A stretch of 24,234 bases of DNA from Zelonia costaricensis (GCA_030849075.1 JASAOO010003132.1:1-24234), one strand, 5' to 3'. Positions 9,481-19,321 are shown, counted from the stretch's first letter. The notes: generated by a model from the sequence alone, not told the origin. Made by a program: numbers and translations.

Positions 9481-9509
9481 ACACACACACACACACACAG
9501 ACACACAAA
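9481..9509. repeat. (AC)n microsatellite
   Basis: AC alternation with an AG and an AA interruption, in the presumed 3' UTR of the coiled-coil gene. Confidence 0.9.
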
Positions 9510-10000
9510 CCGTGTGCTCTCAACCCTGCCGAAACACAATCACAGACACACGCATACAGGCATCAGCAAGCAGGCAAGGCAAGGGGGGGGGGAAGAGAGA
9601 GAGGAAAGCGAGGCAGGCAGAGCGTGCGCCTACGTCCGCTTGCGCGCGCATCGGACGAGGGGGGGGGGCACCGCCAGCGCATCACATCGTCGTCGTCATG
9701 AAAATGCGTTCAAGCAAGAAGGTGAAGCGGGCAATGCCGGCTGCGGCGCCATGAGAGAGAGTGTGTGAGGGGGGAGGAAAACACCGGACGGAAGGGGGAG
9801 GGGGGGGGGGGAGCAGAGGTTGTTGTGAGTCAGGTGCTGCGTACGCGTGAGCACACAACCGCCACAACGTCCACGCAGGCCGCGACAGTGCTCTACGAAA
9901 AGCGCCCTCCCCATGTACGCGCACACGTACTGCACTGCCCCCCCCCTCCCCCCTACCTCGCACCTTTCCGTCCTTCCATGCCTTCGCTTACGCCCTCGTC

Positions 10001-12094
10001 TCACACGGTCTCCTCCTTGTTGCGGCGCTGCTGCATCTGGCGCTTGCGGGCCTTCTGCTGCTCCCGCTCCACCGTCGCCATTGACATCATCTTCAGCTCC
10101 TGCCGGTCGTGGATCTCGTTCTCAGGGTAGTCCTCCGTCTGCGGCGCGGCCGCCGCCGCGGTCGTCGTGGAGCCACCCGAGGCAGCCGGCCCAGTGGCCT
10201 GATCCTCACTATCGGCGCTGCCACCGCGGCGGTGCGGGGCCACCGAGGGCCCCATGCCACCACCGCCCGGGGTGGTCAGCGCGGCCTGTGCTGAGCCCAT
10301 CGCGCCGGTGATCTGCATCTGCGAGCCGCGCAGGCGCGAGCCACCCGGGGAGACGAGGCGGCGGGTCTGCTGCTGCGCCTCGAGCACCTCCGGCACCCGC
10401 ACGTTCGTGCCCGGGATGAGGAACTTGGCCGAGCTCATCGACCGCACGACGGCGTCCAGCTCCTCGGGCGAGATCTCCTCCAGCATCAGCTGCAGCTTCG
10501 CCCCGCAGTTGCGCAGCAGATCGATCGTGAGGCTCGTCTGCGTGGACGGCTGCGGTGGCCTCGACTGCGTCTCGAGAGCAGCGGGGGCGGCAGACGCGGC
10601 GACGGGCACCGTGGCCGCACTGCCCTCGCCAGCCGCCCCGGCGGACGCCGCCGTGATCGGGATGGGCTGGGCGCTGGAGATGGACAGCTTCTCGGCGAGG
10701 TACTGCACGCCGAGGTCCACCTCGCGCAGGAGCTGGGCCAGCGTGTTGTGCTTCTCCTCAGCCTCCTCCAGCTCGTCCTGGCGCTGATGCAGGTGCTGGC
10801 GGAACTCCTCCAGGACGAGGCGGCGCTCGTGGCGGCGGTCCGCGTAGAGGCCGTAGTCGGCGACGTCCGCCGCCCCCGCCCCTGCCGCCCCGGCCGCACC
10901 ACCGCTGGCGTCCTCGTCGCCGTCCACGCCGTCCACGCCGTCGGCCCTCACGCGCAGGTCGCGGGCGGTGCGCATCACCCGCGCGGAGACGAGGGCGTGG
11001 CCGGCGCGGTGGTTCACCTCCTCCCACTGCGCCTGCAGCGCGGCCTTCTCCTTCTCCAGCAGCTGCATGCTCGCCTCCAGCTCCGCCGCGGTCGTCTGCA
11101 GCTGCCCGTGGTGGGCCGAGCGCTCGCGCAGCTTGGTGAGCACGTCGCCGACGTTGATGCCCATCGTGACATCGCGCAGGCGCAGGTAGGCGGTGCGCTG
11201 CTTCTGCAGCTGCTCCACCTCCTCGGGCCGCAGCGCCGAGGCCGACGAGGCCCCGCTGCGGTGGCCGCCGCGACGGCGCGAGCTGCTGCCGACCGTACTG
11301 TTCGCGGCGCTCTGCAGGCTGCGGGCGTGGCGCTCCTCCTGCTGTGTCAGCTTCATCACCATGACCTCGTTCTTCTTCTCGAGCTGCAGCCGCTTCGTCT
11401 CGATGAAAGCGCGGCGCTCATCGAGGTCCTTGCGCTGCCGCTGCCGCTCCGCGGCGAGCTGGGCCTTGAGGTCCGCCACCTCCGACTTGGCGGCATCCCG
11501 CGCCTTCGCCGCGCTCTTCCACACGGCCACAAGCTCGCCGAGCTCTTTGTCGGCGCACTGCAGGGCCTGCTCTGTCGACGAGACCTGCGTGTTGAAGCCG
11601 GCCTGCTCCAGCTGCAGGCGCTCCAGCAGCGTCTCGTACGTGCGCCGGATTGTCTGCACCTCGTTGTGCTTGACGAGGCACTTGTCCAGGCGGTTCTCCA
11701 GCGCCCGGATCTTGTGCGCCACGGCCGAGTCCTCCTCGATGGCGCCGGTGCCCTCCTGCTGGATAAAGCGGTCCTCCTCCATGGCCCGCTCGATCTCCTT
11801 CAGCAGCTCTTCGTTTTTGCCCTTGACGGCGTTAAGGCTGCGCTTGAGCACGCACATCTTGTTGTGCAGCAGGTCCTCCTCCTTGGCGTAGTGGTCCTCG
11901 ACACTGATATTGCGCTGGCCGCGGATGGTCTGCTGCAGCACCGAGCGCAACTCCTTGTTCTCGCGGCGCAGGGTCGTGAGCTGCTCGTTGTTGCGCCGCA
12001 CCTCGGCCTGCATCGACTCCAGCTGGTTGCGCTGCCCGACATCAAGGACAGACTGCCGCGTCTTCACGGTGCGCTCCGTGGCACTGACACTCAT
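10001..12094 (-). CDS. Outer-dynein-arm docking-type coiled-coil protein (CCDC151/ODA10 or CCDC63/114-like), 697 aa
   Basis: ATG at 12094, stop at 10001, 697 residues. The longer open frame from 12469 reads through a C/CA-rich leader and is not used; the chosen ATG is the first after the predicted acceptor. Charged heptad-rich helices cover about residues 20-110 and 125-262. The segment ALENRLDKCLVKHNE (131-145), then TIRRTYETLLERLQLEQ (148-164), resembles the conserved core of axonemal docking proteins that anchor outer dynein arms on flagellar doublet microtubules. DVTMGINVGDVLTKL (308-322) resembles a later conserved block in the CCDC151 branch. Coiled coil continues to about 370 and resumes after a Gly/Ala/Asp-rich linker. 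The C-terminal third is Ala/Pro-rich and ends in a basic Gln/Arg tail. Likely location is the flagellar axoneme. Family recall is from memory; a generic axonemal coiled-coil protein is the alternative. Confidence 0.8.
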   Translation of the reverse strand: MSVSATERTVKTRQSVLDVGQRNQLESMQAEVRRNNEQLTTLRRENKELRSVLQQTIRGQRNISVEDHYAKEEDLLHNKMCVLKRSLNAVKGKNEELLKEIERAMEEDRFIQQEGTGAIEEDSAVAHKIRALENRLDKCLVKHNEVQTIRRTYETLLERLQLEQAGFNTQVSSTEQALQCADKELGELVAVWKSAAKARDAAKSEVADLKAQLAAERQRQRKDLDERRAFIETKRLQLEKKNEVMVMKLTQQEERHARSLQSAANSTVGSSSRRRGGHRSGASSASALRPEEVEQLQKQRTAYLRLRDVTMGINVGDVLTKLRERSAHHGQLQTTAAELEASMQLLEKEKAALQAQWEEVNHRAGHALVSARVMRTARDLRVRADGVDGVDGDEDASGGAAGAAGAGAADVADYGLYADRRHERRLVLEEFRQHLHQRQDELEEAEEKHNTLAQLLREVDLGVQYLAEKLSISSAQPIPITAASAGAAGEGSAATVPVAASAAPAALETQSRPPQPSTQTSLTIDLLRNCGAKLQLMLEEISPEELDAVVRSMSSAKFLIPGTNVRVPEVLEAQQQTRRLVSPGGSRLRGSQMQITGAMGSAQAALTTPGGGGMGPSVAPHRRGGSADSEDQATGPAASGGSTTTAAAAAPQTEDYPENEIHDRQELKMMSMATVEREQQKARKRQMQQRRNKEETV

Positions 12095-12123
12095 CTTCGA
12101 CTCCTGTGTGTGTGTGCTTGTTT

Positions 12124-12150
12124 CTGTGGGGGGGGGATGGGGGAAGGGGG
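12124..12150 (-). promoter_or_regulatory. Predicted spliced-leader acceptor for the docking-complex-like gene
   Basis: On the minus strand a C/T-rich tract (12150-12128) runs directly into CCCACAG, with AG at 12125-12124. The mRNA would start at 12123 with a leader of about 29 nt, and the first ATG is that at 12094. This supports the short N-terminus over the 125-residue upstream extension. Confidence 0.65.
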
Positions 12151-12845
12151 TGACGAGGCCGAAGGCAGAGGAGTGTGTACCTGTTTGCAGCTGTCCGGGG
12201 AAGGCGGGGTGGGGGGAGGGGCAGGGCTGCGTGCTGATGCTGATGTGCGTTTGACGGACTGGGGAAAGCAAGTGTTCCACAGAGTGGGAGGGGGGGGTGT
12301 ATGATGACGGAGGACACGGGCTTTGTTGCGCACGAGCACAGACGGCGATGGAGTGGAAGAGAGAGAGAAGGAGTGTGTGTGTGTTGGTGTTCGTGTTGGG
12401 ACGCCCTAAACGACCCACTGTGGGGATGCGTGCGTGGAGCGCACCGATGATGCAGAGATTGAGGGGCAAGGAGGCAGAGATGTAAGGAGGGACATGGAGG
12501 TGGTGCGATGTGTTTGCGTGTGTGTGTGTGGCAGCATCACACGGTTACAAGGAGGCACCGGAGTCGACGGCGCGACAGGGAGGAGGGAGGAGGCGGGGAG
12601 CGAGACGAATCAGGGAGCCCCGAGTGTGCGCCACCTCTGCCGCATGCACCGTCGCCTCTTCGTCCTCCAGTACAACCGCGGCGCGTGCGCATGCAGGAGA
12701 CGAGGAGGCAGAGGCGCAGCTCCGCCATTCAGACTCCATCTGCGCAGGCGAATCAATGGGCGACTTCGCGGTCCCGCACAGTGGACACGTGAAGGCAAAG
12801 GAGAAGAAGAAGTAGCGACTGAGGGAGTCGGATAAGAGATCGCGT

Positions 12846-12883
12846 CACACACACACACACACAGACACACACAGACACACACC
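12846..12883. repeat. Imperfect (AC)n microsatellite
   Basis: AC alternation interrupted by AG units, about 8 bp past the stop codon of the 1959-residue gene in the direction of transcription, so it would form the start of that gene's 3' UTR. Confidence 0.9.
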
Positions 12884-12890
12884 CACAGCG

Positions 12891-15800
12891 TCACACTCCG
12901 CTACCAGCGCCGGCGACGTCGCCCTCGTGCGCCACCGGCACCACTGCCGTCAGCCGGGGCGTCTCGCGGCCCACCACATCGCCCCACCGCGCGACTGTGG
13001 CCGCCCGCCACGCCACCAGCAGGTCCTGCGGAAACCCAAACGGCGCATCACCGGCCCACCGCACGTCCACCTCTAGGGGATTCACGTAGCGCCACACACG
13101 GCGAGGCGGGGGCTCCGCCGTGGCTGTGGCGTTGTCGCCGATGGCGGCTTTGCTGCACCTGCGACTGCTTTGTGTGCTGCACCCCGCATCTGAGTACGTC
13201 AGTGCCGTCGAGGTTGGCACGCACAGCTCCAGTCCCATGACGGCACCGGTTGCGTTGACGCCGTCGCTGCTGCTGCGCTGCGGCTGCGCGGCCACGCGAC
13301 CCAGCGAGTGGTTGACGTGGCGTGACTGCTGTCGGCGGCGCTCCTGGCGCTGCTCCAGGCGCGTAGCAGACGCCACGGCACCAGACCAGCCCTGCCCCGC
13401 CGCACGACGCACGCGCTGCAGCATGCCCAGCACCGCGTTCGGCAGCAGCAGCTCCGCCACGAGGGCGGCAAACGTGTCGTGGTGCAGGTCGAGAGAGAAG
13501 AGCGCATCAGTGCCCACACGAGGCCGCTCCGCCACGGCGCCGTCGTCGAGGCTGTGCGCACGCCTCGGCGGTTGCTCCGCTGCTGCTGCGGCAGCTCCTG
13601 ATGTCGGCGCGTGCAGGTCTGCTGCGGTCGGCGATGGCGTGGTCGTCGTCGGGGTCGGCGAGGCAGGAGACGTGGCGGCGGAAGAGGAGCGGTGCGCCGC
13701 GTCGTCAAGCTCCGCCTCACACCGAGTCTCGTGAAAGAAGAAGGAGGCGTCCATGTCGGACAGCGCGGCGCGGGTTGTCGTGGTGCGTGTGGCGGCGGTC
13801 GCGGGGACGGGCGATGTGCCGCGCAGGCTGCCGTCCTCCTGTTCCGCCGGTCCCCGGCTGCGCGGAGACGCCGCCCCCGCTTCTGTGGTGGCCGCGGCGG
13901 AAGGGGCCGGCGGGCGACGCACGCCGGACGCGTAGATCACCTCATCCCACAGCTCGGGTGAGATGACGAGGAAGAGCCAGTAGAGGTACACGACGGCAAC
14001 GGCCATCAGCGCCTGATGCTCGAGCCCTGGCAGCAGCATGTCCGTCCACCACAGCTGCACGTTGATGGCGACGCAGTCGTGCACCTCACCGACGAGCGTC
14101 GCCAGCCGCTCCAGCTTCGGCGAGGACCACCGCCGTATTGATGTCTCGCGCCGCGCTGCCGATGTGCTGACGTGCATCATCGAGTCCCACCACGCCCGCG
14201 CCGCGTTCTTGATGGGCGACGCAACCGTCTCCCAGAACTCCATGAAGGTGCGCCACCACTTCACCGACATCGACGTCCCCTCCACGGCGGCTGGCACGGC
14301 AGCACCGAAGGTGTCTCGCAGGGAGGCGAGGTTCGTGACGAGCACGAGGGGGGCCATCACGACGACGCGCACGAGCTGCAGCACGAGACTGGCGGTGCCC
14401 CACAGCGCCGTCGCCACGGCCCAGACCGTGTCGAAGGCGAGGACGAAGGGGAGCTTGATGAGGGCGAGGACGAGCTGCACAATCGGTAGGGAGAAGAGCT
14501 GCACGAGGTAGAACTGCGCAACGAAGGAGCTGAGGCTGCTGAAGATGGTGACGACGACGGAGATGAGGTACGTGACGAGCACCGAGACGCGCAGCGTGAA
14601 GCGGCGCTCGAGCCAGCGGGTGAGCGGCTCGAAGGTGTGCTCCATGAACTGCTTCAGCTGCGGGAGGTGCTTGTAGAGGTCGTAGAGACCCACAGCGAGG
14701 GAGAGGAGGGGCCACAGATTCGTGAGACCCGAGTACAGCAGCCGGGCAAGTCGACGGTAGGGCAGACCGGTGGAGCTGTAGAAGACGGCCCACGCCGGCA
14801 TGCCCACCTCCACCATCGACAGCAGTCGCTTCTGCTCGGCGACGCTGTCGGTGTAGGGGTGCGTGCCCGGCTCTGGTATCAGCAGCTCGCGCAGGATGCT
14901 GCTGAAGACGGGGTCGGCCGTGTACACACTCACCACCACTTCGCGGTGGGTCGAGGTCAGCAGCGGCGGCTCCAACGGCGGCGGTGTCGGCGTGGGGTGG
15001 TCGAGTTGGAGTGGCGAGGTGACGCTGATGCTGGCGGGGTGCGGCGCCGCGGCTGCGGACACGGAGGGCAGGAGCACGGGAGGACCTGTGTTGGGGCTGC
15101 TGCGGAGCGCCTCGGGAAGGCTGAGGGACTGCGATGGTAGCGAGGCGGTAGCGAGGGGCTGATGGTGGTGATGGTCCTGCTGCAGCGGTGACACCATCGC
15201 ACCGCCCAACCACAGCATCCCGCCCAGGTCCGGGCTGCTACGAACAGGGTGCAGCACCTCCTTCGACATCGCGCGCCGCAGCGACGTGCTGGAGGCGGCC
15301 AAAAGAGGCGAGGTGCCGCTCGATCGATCGAGCGGCGGCCTCGAGCTGGCGAGGGAGGTGGGCACGAGGCTGGTGCTGCGACTGCGACTGCCACGGCGTG
15401 CAGCTGCTGCTGCCGCTGCCCGTGATGATGAGGTGACCGCCAGCGATGTGTGCCGTCCTCGCTTCCCCGCCGTGTGCTCGCGCCGCGCCCGCGCGTCGGC
15501 CGTGACGCGTGGGCGTGGGATCTGACTGGTCATCCCGGCGGCCCACTGCTCCTGCATGAGCTCCATGGCCTCCTCGCACTGGAAGTGCTGCAGCGCCGCG
15601 GCGAGGGAGGGGAAGAAGAACGTCCGGGCCACGCGGGCCTCGATGGAGAGCCGGTGCGAGGTGAGCCGCGGTGCGTAGTCCATCGCAGTCACATCGGCGT
15701 GCGCAATCAGGACCACTTCCACGCCGGCGGCAGGCGGGCTCGATGCAGGCGCGGCAGCGACAGAGCTGGAGGACAGCGAGGGAGCACGCGGGGCGCGTGG

Positions 15801-18770
15801 CGTCGCCGAAGGCTGCTGCTGCGGCGAGGGCACCGGTCGGCGCGGCGTCGCTGGCGTGGCCCCACTAGCGGCGGCGATCGCCGTGCCCGTGACGGGGGAC
15901 CACACGAAGCTGTCGTACCCGCTGCCCCTGCCGCTCACGCGTCGCAACTCCGTCGGCGTCGCAGACCGCTGGTGCCCGTATCGGAGAGGCGGCGGGGTGG
16001 TGAGGTGTTCGACGGTGGTGGGCGAGGAGTGGAGCGGGAACGCCGACACGAGGCCGGTGCTCGGGGTTACGAGGCTGCTGTGGCTGCTGCTGTGGCGCAG
16101 CGGGTTGTGCGCGGCTGGCGAGCCGATGCGTGTGGTGGTGCAGTGGCGGCAGGGTGGCCACGTGTCGTCGGCGAGCGCGAGACGGGCGGACGGCGGCGTG
16201 CGACTCGCGGAGGGGGCGGCCGACGCGATGGAGCTGCGCGAGGCCTGCCGCACCACGAGGGACGGGGACATACTGTACGGCGGGGTGCACTGCCGCTGAC
16301 GGCTGCGACGGACTGGCGTGACGTCCACGTCGGCGCCGACAAGCGCGTCGGCCAGGGTCGCGGCCGTCTGCCGCGCGTGCGGGGAGCGCCGCGGTCCACT
16401 GCCCTCGCCGCCGCCAACGCTGCTGGTGCTGCCGATGGTGATGCTGTCGCCCATGCACGATGCCTCGGAGCCGCTCCGGTTAGCAAGCCGGCTGCCGCTG
16501 TCCATTTCGCGTCTGCCTGCCTCGCCGACCGACGCGCTCGACGGCGTCGACCCCTTTGCAGCGTCGTCGCCGACGTCAGTTGCGTCAACGCTGTCGCTGT
16601 CCTCGTCTTCGTCCTCATCGTCCACCTTCTCCACCTGCGCGATGCGGCTGCGTGCGTGGGCGGACGCGGTGGCGTGGGTAAACCACGGCGACTCGCCGAA
16701 GAGGCGGGACCGCAGCTGCTGCCACAGCTGCCGTGGTCGGCGCCAGCCCCGCTGCAGCGGAGGCCCCACCGCCGCCTCACGATGCGGCGTCGCAGAGTCG
16801 GCTGTCGTTGTCGATGTCTGCGAGGACGCCCGCGCCGCCGCCTCGCTCGCCAGCTGCGCGGCACGGTTCACGACGGGCGTGACTACAAACACGAAGCAGT
16901 TCCGCGGCCTCGCCGTGTGCAGCCACCGCACCGTGTGGCCCGCCACCTCGCCACCGCGGAGGCGGCGATGGTTGAAGAAGTCACGGCCGCCGGCGCTGGT
17001 GGACCAGCCGGCCACCGTCATGTAGTGCAGCAGCACCGGCGCCACCACGTCCGTGCCAAGTGGAAAGAAGACGCTCTCGTGCGTGGGCACAACGCGGGGC
17101 AGACACGGCGGCGGCGGCTCCGTCCCTACCGCGCCGCCGACGGCTGCCGCTGCCGTTGCGCCGCTGATGCTGTTGCCGCTGCCGCCGTACGCGGCGGCGC
17201 CGGCTTCGCCGTCGGTGTCGTCGTCGTCACCGGGGTGAAGGCGGTGGCGGGTCGTGGCGGGACGGTGGCAGGGGTGCGTGGACGCCAGCGGCACCGACGT
17301 GGCACGCGGCCTTGCAGTGGGAGCGGCGGGTGCGGTGTGGTGGAGCAGGGGCATGGGGGCAGGAAGCGCGTAGCCGTCTGCGTCCACGATGGCGAGCGCG
17401 CGCGGGGCCGCCGCGGGTGGGTGCTGGTACGCCAGAGGTCGGGCAGGGGCGCGTGCTCGCAGTTTCGGGCTCTCCATCACCTCTGGGGGCGCCGGTGCGA
17501 GCCACGGCGGCGTGACCGCCGTGTCCGGCGCGCTCCGCAGCGAATCGGTGTCGGACTGGAAAGGGTGCACCGCATTGTGCGGCCCTGCAGCGCCTGCCGT
17601 GCTGATGGGGGTCGCGGTGGTGATGGTGGGGAGGGAGAAGGAGGTCGTCGGGGCAGCGGGCGGGTGGTGGTGATACTCGCACAGCGGTGGGGGCGAGATG
17701 CTCGCGGCATTGCTGGGCACGGATGCGAGTGCGGAGCTGTTGGCGCTGAAGCTGAGCCGCCGCTGCTGCTGCTGCGACGGCTGCTGCGCGTAGGTGTCGC
17801 GCTCGCACGCGTCGCTGCTACGCTGTGCGTGGTGGCGCAGCTTTGGTGCTGCGGTGAGGTCGAGCGGGGTGGGGCTGCGCACGGAGGGCGAGGAGGACCG
17901 CGTGTGCTGCGTCGTCGCCGGCTGTGAGGCGGACTGCGGCATCGACGCGCCGCGGGCCACGGAGAGCGCCGCGGTGAGGGCGCGGGGGAGGGCGACGGCG
18001 TCGGCCCCGAGCAGCCCGTGCAGCCACATCGGTGCCACAGCGGGGGCGGCGTCGGTGCCCTGTGGGGTAAGCGGCGGGGAGGGCCCACACACGGACGAGG
18101 AGGACGTGCCGATCGGCGCCGCGTCGACCGGCTCTGCCGACAGTCGTAGGTGCGTGAGAAGCGGCGTGTCGCGTGGCTCCTGCTGCGTCGGCTGCCCTTT
18201 CAGCGAGGAACTCACACGCGGCCCTTCCACGGGTGCACCGTGCAGCGCGGCTCCTGCCGCCACGACTGCGTCGCTGGAGGAGCTGGACGAGGTGGAGGTG
18301 TTTCCCACCGTCGTGACACCCATCGTCTGGCCGCCGCCGCTGCAGTTGCCCACATCCGTTGAGGGGACGGCGACGACCCGCTGTCGCACCCCCGCAAGGG
18401 ACCTCCACCGCCCCAGTGCTTTGCCGCCGCCGCCACTCTCCTCCTCCAGGTCCAGCGCTTCGCTGTCCGCGTAGATGCGGGTCGGCGACGTCCGCGCCTC
18501 TCGCACCGCGTGCACCTCCGCGCCCCCGAGTTCGCCGTCATCGCCGCTATCGTCTACGCCGCGCGCGGAGTCGGACGGCAGGGAGGAGGTCGACGTGGAC
18601 AGCGTGGGGTGACCACGGTGGCGGTGCGCGTCGTGCACGCCGCTGAGCGGTGACGGGGGCGCTGCCTCGGCGGCGGCCGGAACGGTGGAGCGGCGGCATG
18701 ACAGCGAGGAAGGGCTTGGGGCGGAGAAGGTGGAGGAGGCGGCGGAGGGGGAGGTGCGGCTGGAGGGCAT
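12891..18770 (-). CDS. Large, mostly disordered protein with a multi-pass hydrophobic block, 1959 aa
   Basis: First ATG at 18770, stop TGA at 12893-12891. The open frame extends upstream to 18866 but begins there with TTG, so 32 residues are dropped. Residues 1-560 are Ser/Pro/Thr/Ala-rich and probably disordered. A more ordered segment at about 563-640 has well-spaced aromatics and ends in RNCFVFVVTPVVNRAAQ. A second lies at about 1017-1077 (VEVVLIAHADVTAMDYAPRL onward). From about 1276 the chain becomes ordered: a hydrophobic stretch at 1345-1366, a dense hydrophobic block at about 1392-1482 that could hold three or four membrane helices, and another at about 1583-1606 (ALMAVAVVYLYWLFLVI). 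The C-terminal 60 residues are again ordered (RVWRYVNPLEVDVRWAG). No signal peptide and no family recognised. It is probably an integral membrane protein with a very long soluble N-terminus. Confidence 0.88.
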   Translation of the reverse strand: MPSSRTSPSAASSTFSAPSPSSLSCRRSTVPAAAEAAPPSPLSGVHDAHRHRGHPTLSTSTSSLPSDSARGVDDSGDDGELGGAEVHAVREARTSPTRIYADSEALDLEEESGGGGKALGRWRSLAGVRQRVVAVPSTDVGNCSGGGQTMGVTTVGNTSTSSSSSSDAVVAAGAALHGAPVEGPRVSSSLKGQPTQQEPRDTPLLTHLRLSAEPVDAAPIGTSSSSVCGPSPPLTPQGTDAAPAVAPMWLHGLLGADAVALPRALTAALSVARGASMPQSASQPATTQHTRSSSPSVRSPTPLDLTAAPKLRHHAQRSSDACERDTYAQQPSQQQQRRLSFSANSSALASVPSNAASISPPPLCEYHHHPPAAPTTSFSLPTITTATPISTAGAAGPHNAVHPFQSDTDSLRSAPDTAVTPPWLAPAPPEVMESPKLRARAPARPLAYQHPPAAAPRALAIVDADGYALPAPMPLLHHTAPAAPTARPRATSVPLASTHPCHRPATTRHRLHPGDDDDTDGEAGAAAYGGSGNSISGATAAAAVGGAVGTEPPPPCLPRVVPTHESVFFPLGTDVVAPVLLHYMTVAGWSTSAGGRDFFNHRRLRGGEVAGHTVRWLHTARPRNCFVFVVTPVVNRAAQLASEAAARASSQTSTTTADSATPHREAAVGPPLQRGWRRPRQLWQQLRSRLFGESPWFTHATASAHARSRIAQVEKVDDEDEDEDSDSVDATDVGDDAAKGSTPSSASVGEAGRREMDSGSRLANRSGSEASCMGDSITIGSTSSVGGGEGSGPRRSPHARQTAATLADALVGADVDVTPVRRSRQRQCTPPYSMSPSLVVRQASRSSIASAAPSASRTPPSARLALADDTWPPCRHCTTTRIGSPAAHNPLRHSSSHSSLVTPSTGLVSAFPLHSSPTTVEHLTTPPPLRYGHQRSATPTELRRVSGRGSGYDSFVWSPVTGTAIAAASGATPATPRRPVPSPQQQPSATPRAPRAPSLSSSSVAAAPASSPPAAGVEVVLIAHADVTAMDYAPRLTSHRLSIEARVARTFFFPSLAAALQHFQCEEAMELMQEQWAAGMTSQIPRPRVTADARARREHTAGKRGRHTSLAVTSSSRAAAAAAARRGSRSRSTSLVPTSLASSRPPLDRSSGTSPLLAASSTSLRRAMSKEVLHPVRSSPDLGGMLWLGGAMVSPLQQDHHHHQPLATASLPSQSLSLPEALRSSPNTGPPVLLPSVSAAAAPHPASISVTSPLQLDHPTPTPPPLEPPLLTSTHREVVVSVYTADPVFSSILRELLIPEPGTHPYTDSVAEQKRLLSMVEVGMPAWAVFYSSTGLPYRRLARLLYSGLTNLWPLLSLAVGLYDLYKHLPQLKQFMEHTFEPLTRWLERRFTLRVSVLVTYLISVVVTIFSSLSSFVAQFYLVQLFSLPIVQLVLALIKLPFVLAFDTVWAVATALWGTASLVLQLVRVVVMAPLVLVTNLASLRDTFGAAVPAAVEGTSMSVKWWRTFMEFWETVASPIKNAARAWWDSMMHVSTSAARRETSIRRWSSPKLERLATLVGEVHDCVAINVQLWWTDMLLPGLEHQALMAVAVVYLYWLFLVISPELWDEVIYASGVRRPPAPSAAATTEAGAASPRSRGPAEQEDGSLRGTSPVPATAATRTTTTRAALSDMDASFFFHETRCEAELDDAAHRSSSAATSPASPTPTTTTPSPTAADLHAPTSGAAAAAAEQPPRRAHSLDDGAVAERPRVGTDALFSLDLHHDTFAALVAELLLPNAVLGMLQRVRRAAGQGWSGAVASATRLEQRQERRRQQSRHVNHSLGRVAAQPQRSSSDGVNATGAVMGLELCVPTSTALTYSDAGCSTQSSRRCSKAAIGDNATATAEPPPRRVWRYVNPLEVDVRWAGDAPFGFPQDLLVAWRAATVARWGDVVGRETPRLTAVVPVAHEGDVAGAGSGV

Positions 18771-18853
18771 GTGAAGACGAGCAGGTTGGGAGGTTGGGGG
18801 GGGGGGGAGGACCCAAGAACGCACACACACGCACAGACGACGAAGGGGGAAGA

Positions 18854-18920
18854 CTGCAGCGATCAAGTGGAAAGCAGTTTGTGTGAGGGGAGGGGGGAAG
18901 TAAGAGCGGAGGAGAAGAAG
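18854..18920 (-). promoter_or_regulatory. Predicted spliced-leader acceptor for the 1959-residue gene
   Basis: On the minus strand a C/T-rich tract (about 18920-18885) is followed by its first AG in GCTGCAG (AG at 18855-18854). No AG occurs between there and the ATG at 18770, so the leader would be about 83 nt. It includes a C12 run (18807-18796) close to the start codon. Confidence 0.55.
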
Positions 18921-19321
18921 TCAGAGGAAGGCAGGTGGACGAAGGCCAGGGGACGTCACGATTGATAAGAGAAAACCATGTAAGCGAGCGCACGTGTATG
19001 AGGGAGGGAGGGGGGCGGGGCGTGGGTGTGAAGTCGCCCGCGGCCGAATAGGAGTGGAGAGGGAGGGAGGGAGCGTGTCGGTGTGTGCACGTGTGTGTGT
19101 GTGCGAGGGAGAGAGAGACAGAGGCGCGAGGGGGGGGGGGGACCGTGTGAGGGGCGCGCGACTGCTGCGCGTGTGTGGTCTGAAGGAAGCGATGAAGGGG
19201 AAAGGAGGAAGGCGGTGGGGCTGGGGTAAAAGCGACGAGTGGGGATCGCAGGAGAGGAAAGAGGGGAAACGGAGCGGCTCACGTTCGTGTGAGTGGGCGC
19301 ATGTCTGTCTGTGTGTCTGTG

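Larger units (their letters stand above)
7664..10000. other. Intergenic region, 2.3 kb, between the docking-complex-like gene and the 1708-residue gene
   Basis: No convincing gene on either strand. Read on the minus strand it should be the 3' UTR of the coiled-coil gene followed by the leader of the next gene. It contains (AC)n at 8252-8295, 8995-9024 and 9481-9509, (GT)n at 8841-8854, G homopolymers near 8512-8521, 9162-9170 and 9801-9811, a G-rich plus-strand tract at about 9095-9194, and a perfect 12-bp inverted repeat at 8178-8208. Frames of up to 279 codons here are made of Cys-Val, Thr-His and Pro repeats from the microsatellites. Confidence 0.7.
12095..12890. other. Intergenic region between the 1959-residue gene and the docking-complex-like gene
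   Basis: No gene seen. It holds G runs near 12128-12136 and 12289-12297, short GT tracts near 12372-12382 and 12510-12530, and an imperfect (AC)n tract at 12846-12883 just downstream of the stop at 12891. Frames of about 60-130 codons across it are low-complexity shadows. Confidence 0.7.

Noticed and set aside
8252..9509. CRISPR-like repeat array
   Set aside because: The repeated units are dinucleotide microsatellites with no fixed repeat and spacer sizes, in a eukaryotic genome.
8684..9523. 279-codon minus-strand frame
   Set aside because: It is built largely from three (AC)n tracts and C runs, giving Cys-Val and Thr-His repeats.
7664..10000. SIDER-type degenerate retroposon in the 3' UTR
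   Set aside because: Common in Leishmania UTRs, but I could not identify its signature or an A-rich end by eye; a profile search would be needed to assert it.
10748..12304. 518-codon plus-strand open frame, Leu-rich
   Set aside because: It is antisense to the coiled-coil gene; the Leu richness mirrors CAG/GAG codons of the real gene.
12095..12469. 125-residue N-terminal extension of the docking-type protein
   Set aside because: It would read through the pyrimidine tract and the acceptor AG at 12125-12124 and encodes Pro/Thr/His/Ser low complexity unlike the coiled coil that follows.
15450..17927. 825-codon plus-strand open frame
   Set aside because: It is antisense to the 1959-residue gene and consists of Arg/Gly/Ala low complexity.
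18771..18866. 32-residue N-terminal extension of the 1959-residue protein
   Set aside because: It starts with TTG at 18866, upstream of the predicted acceptor; the sequence is leader-like C/T-rich DNA.
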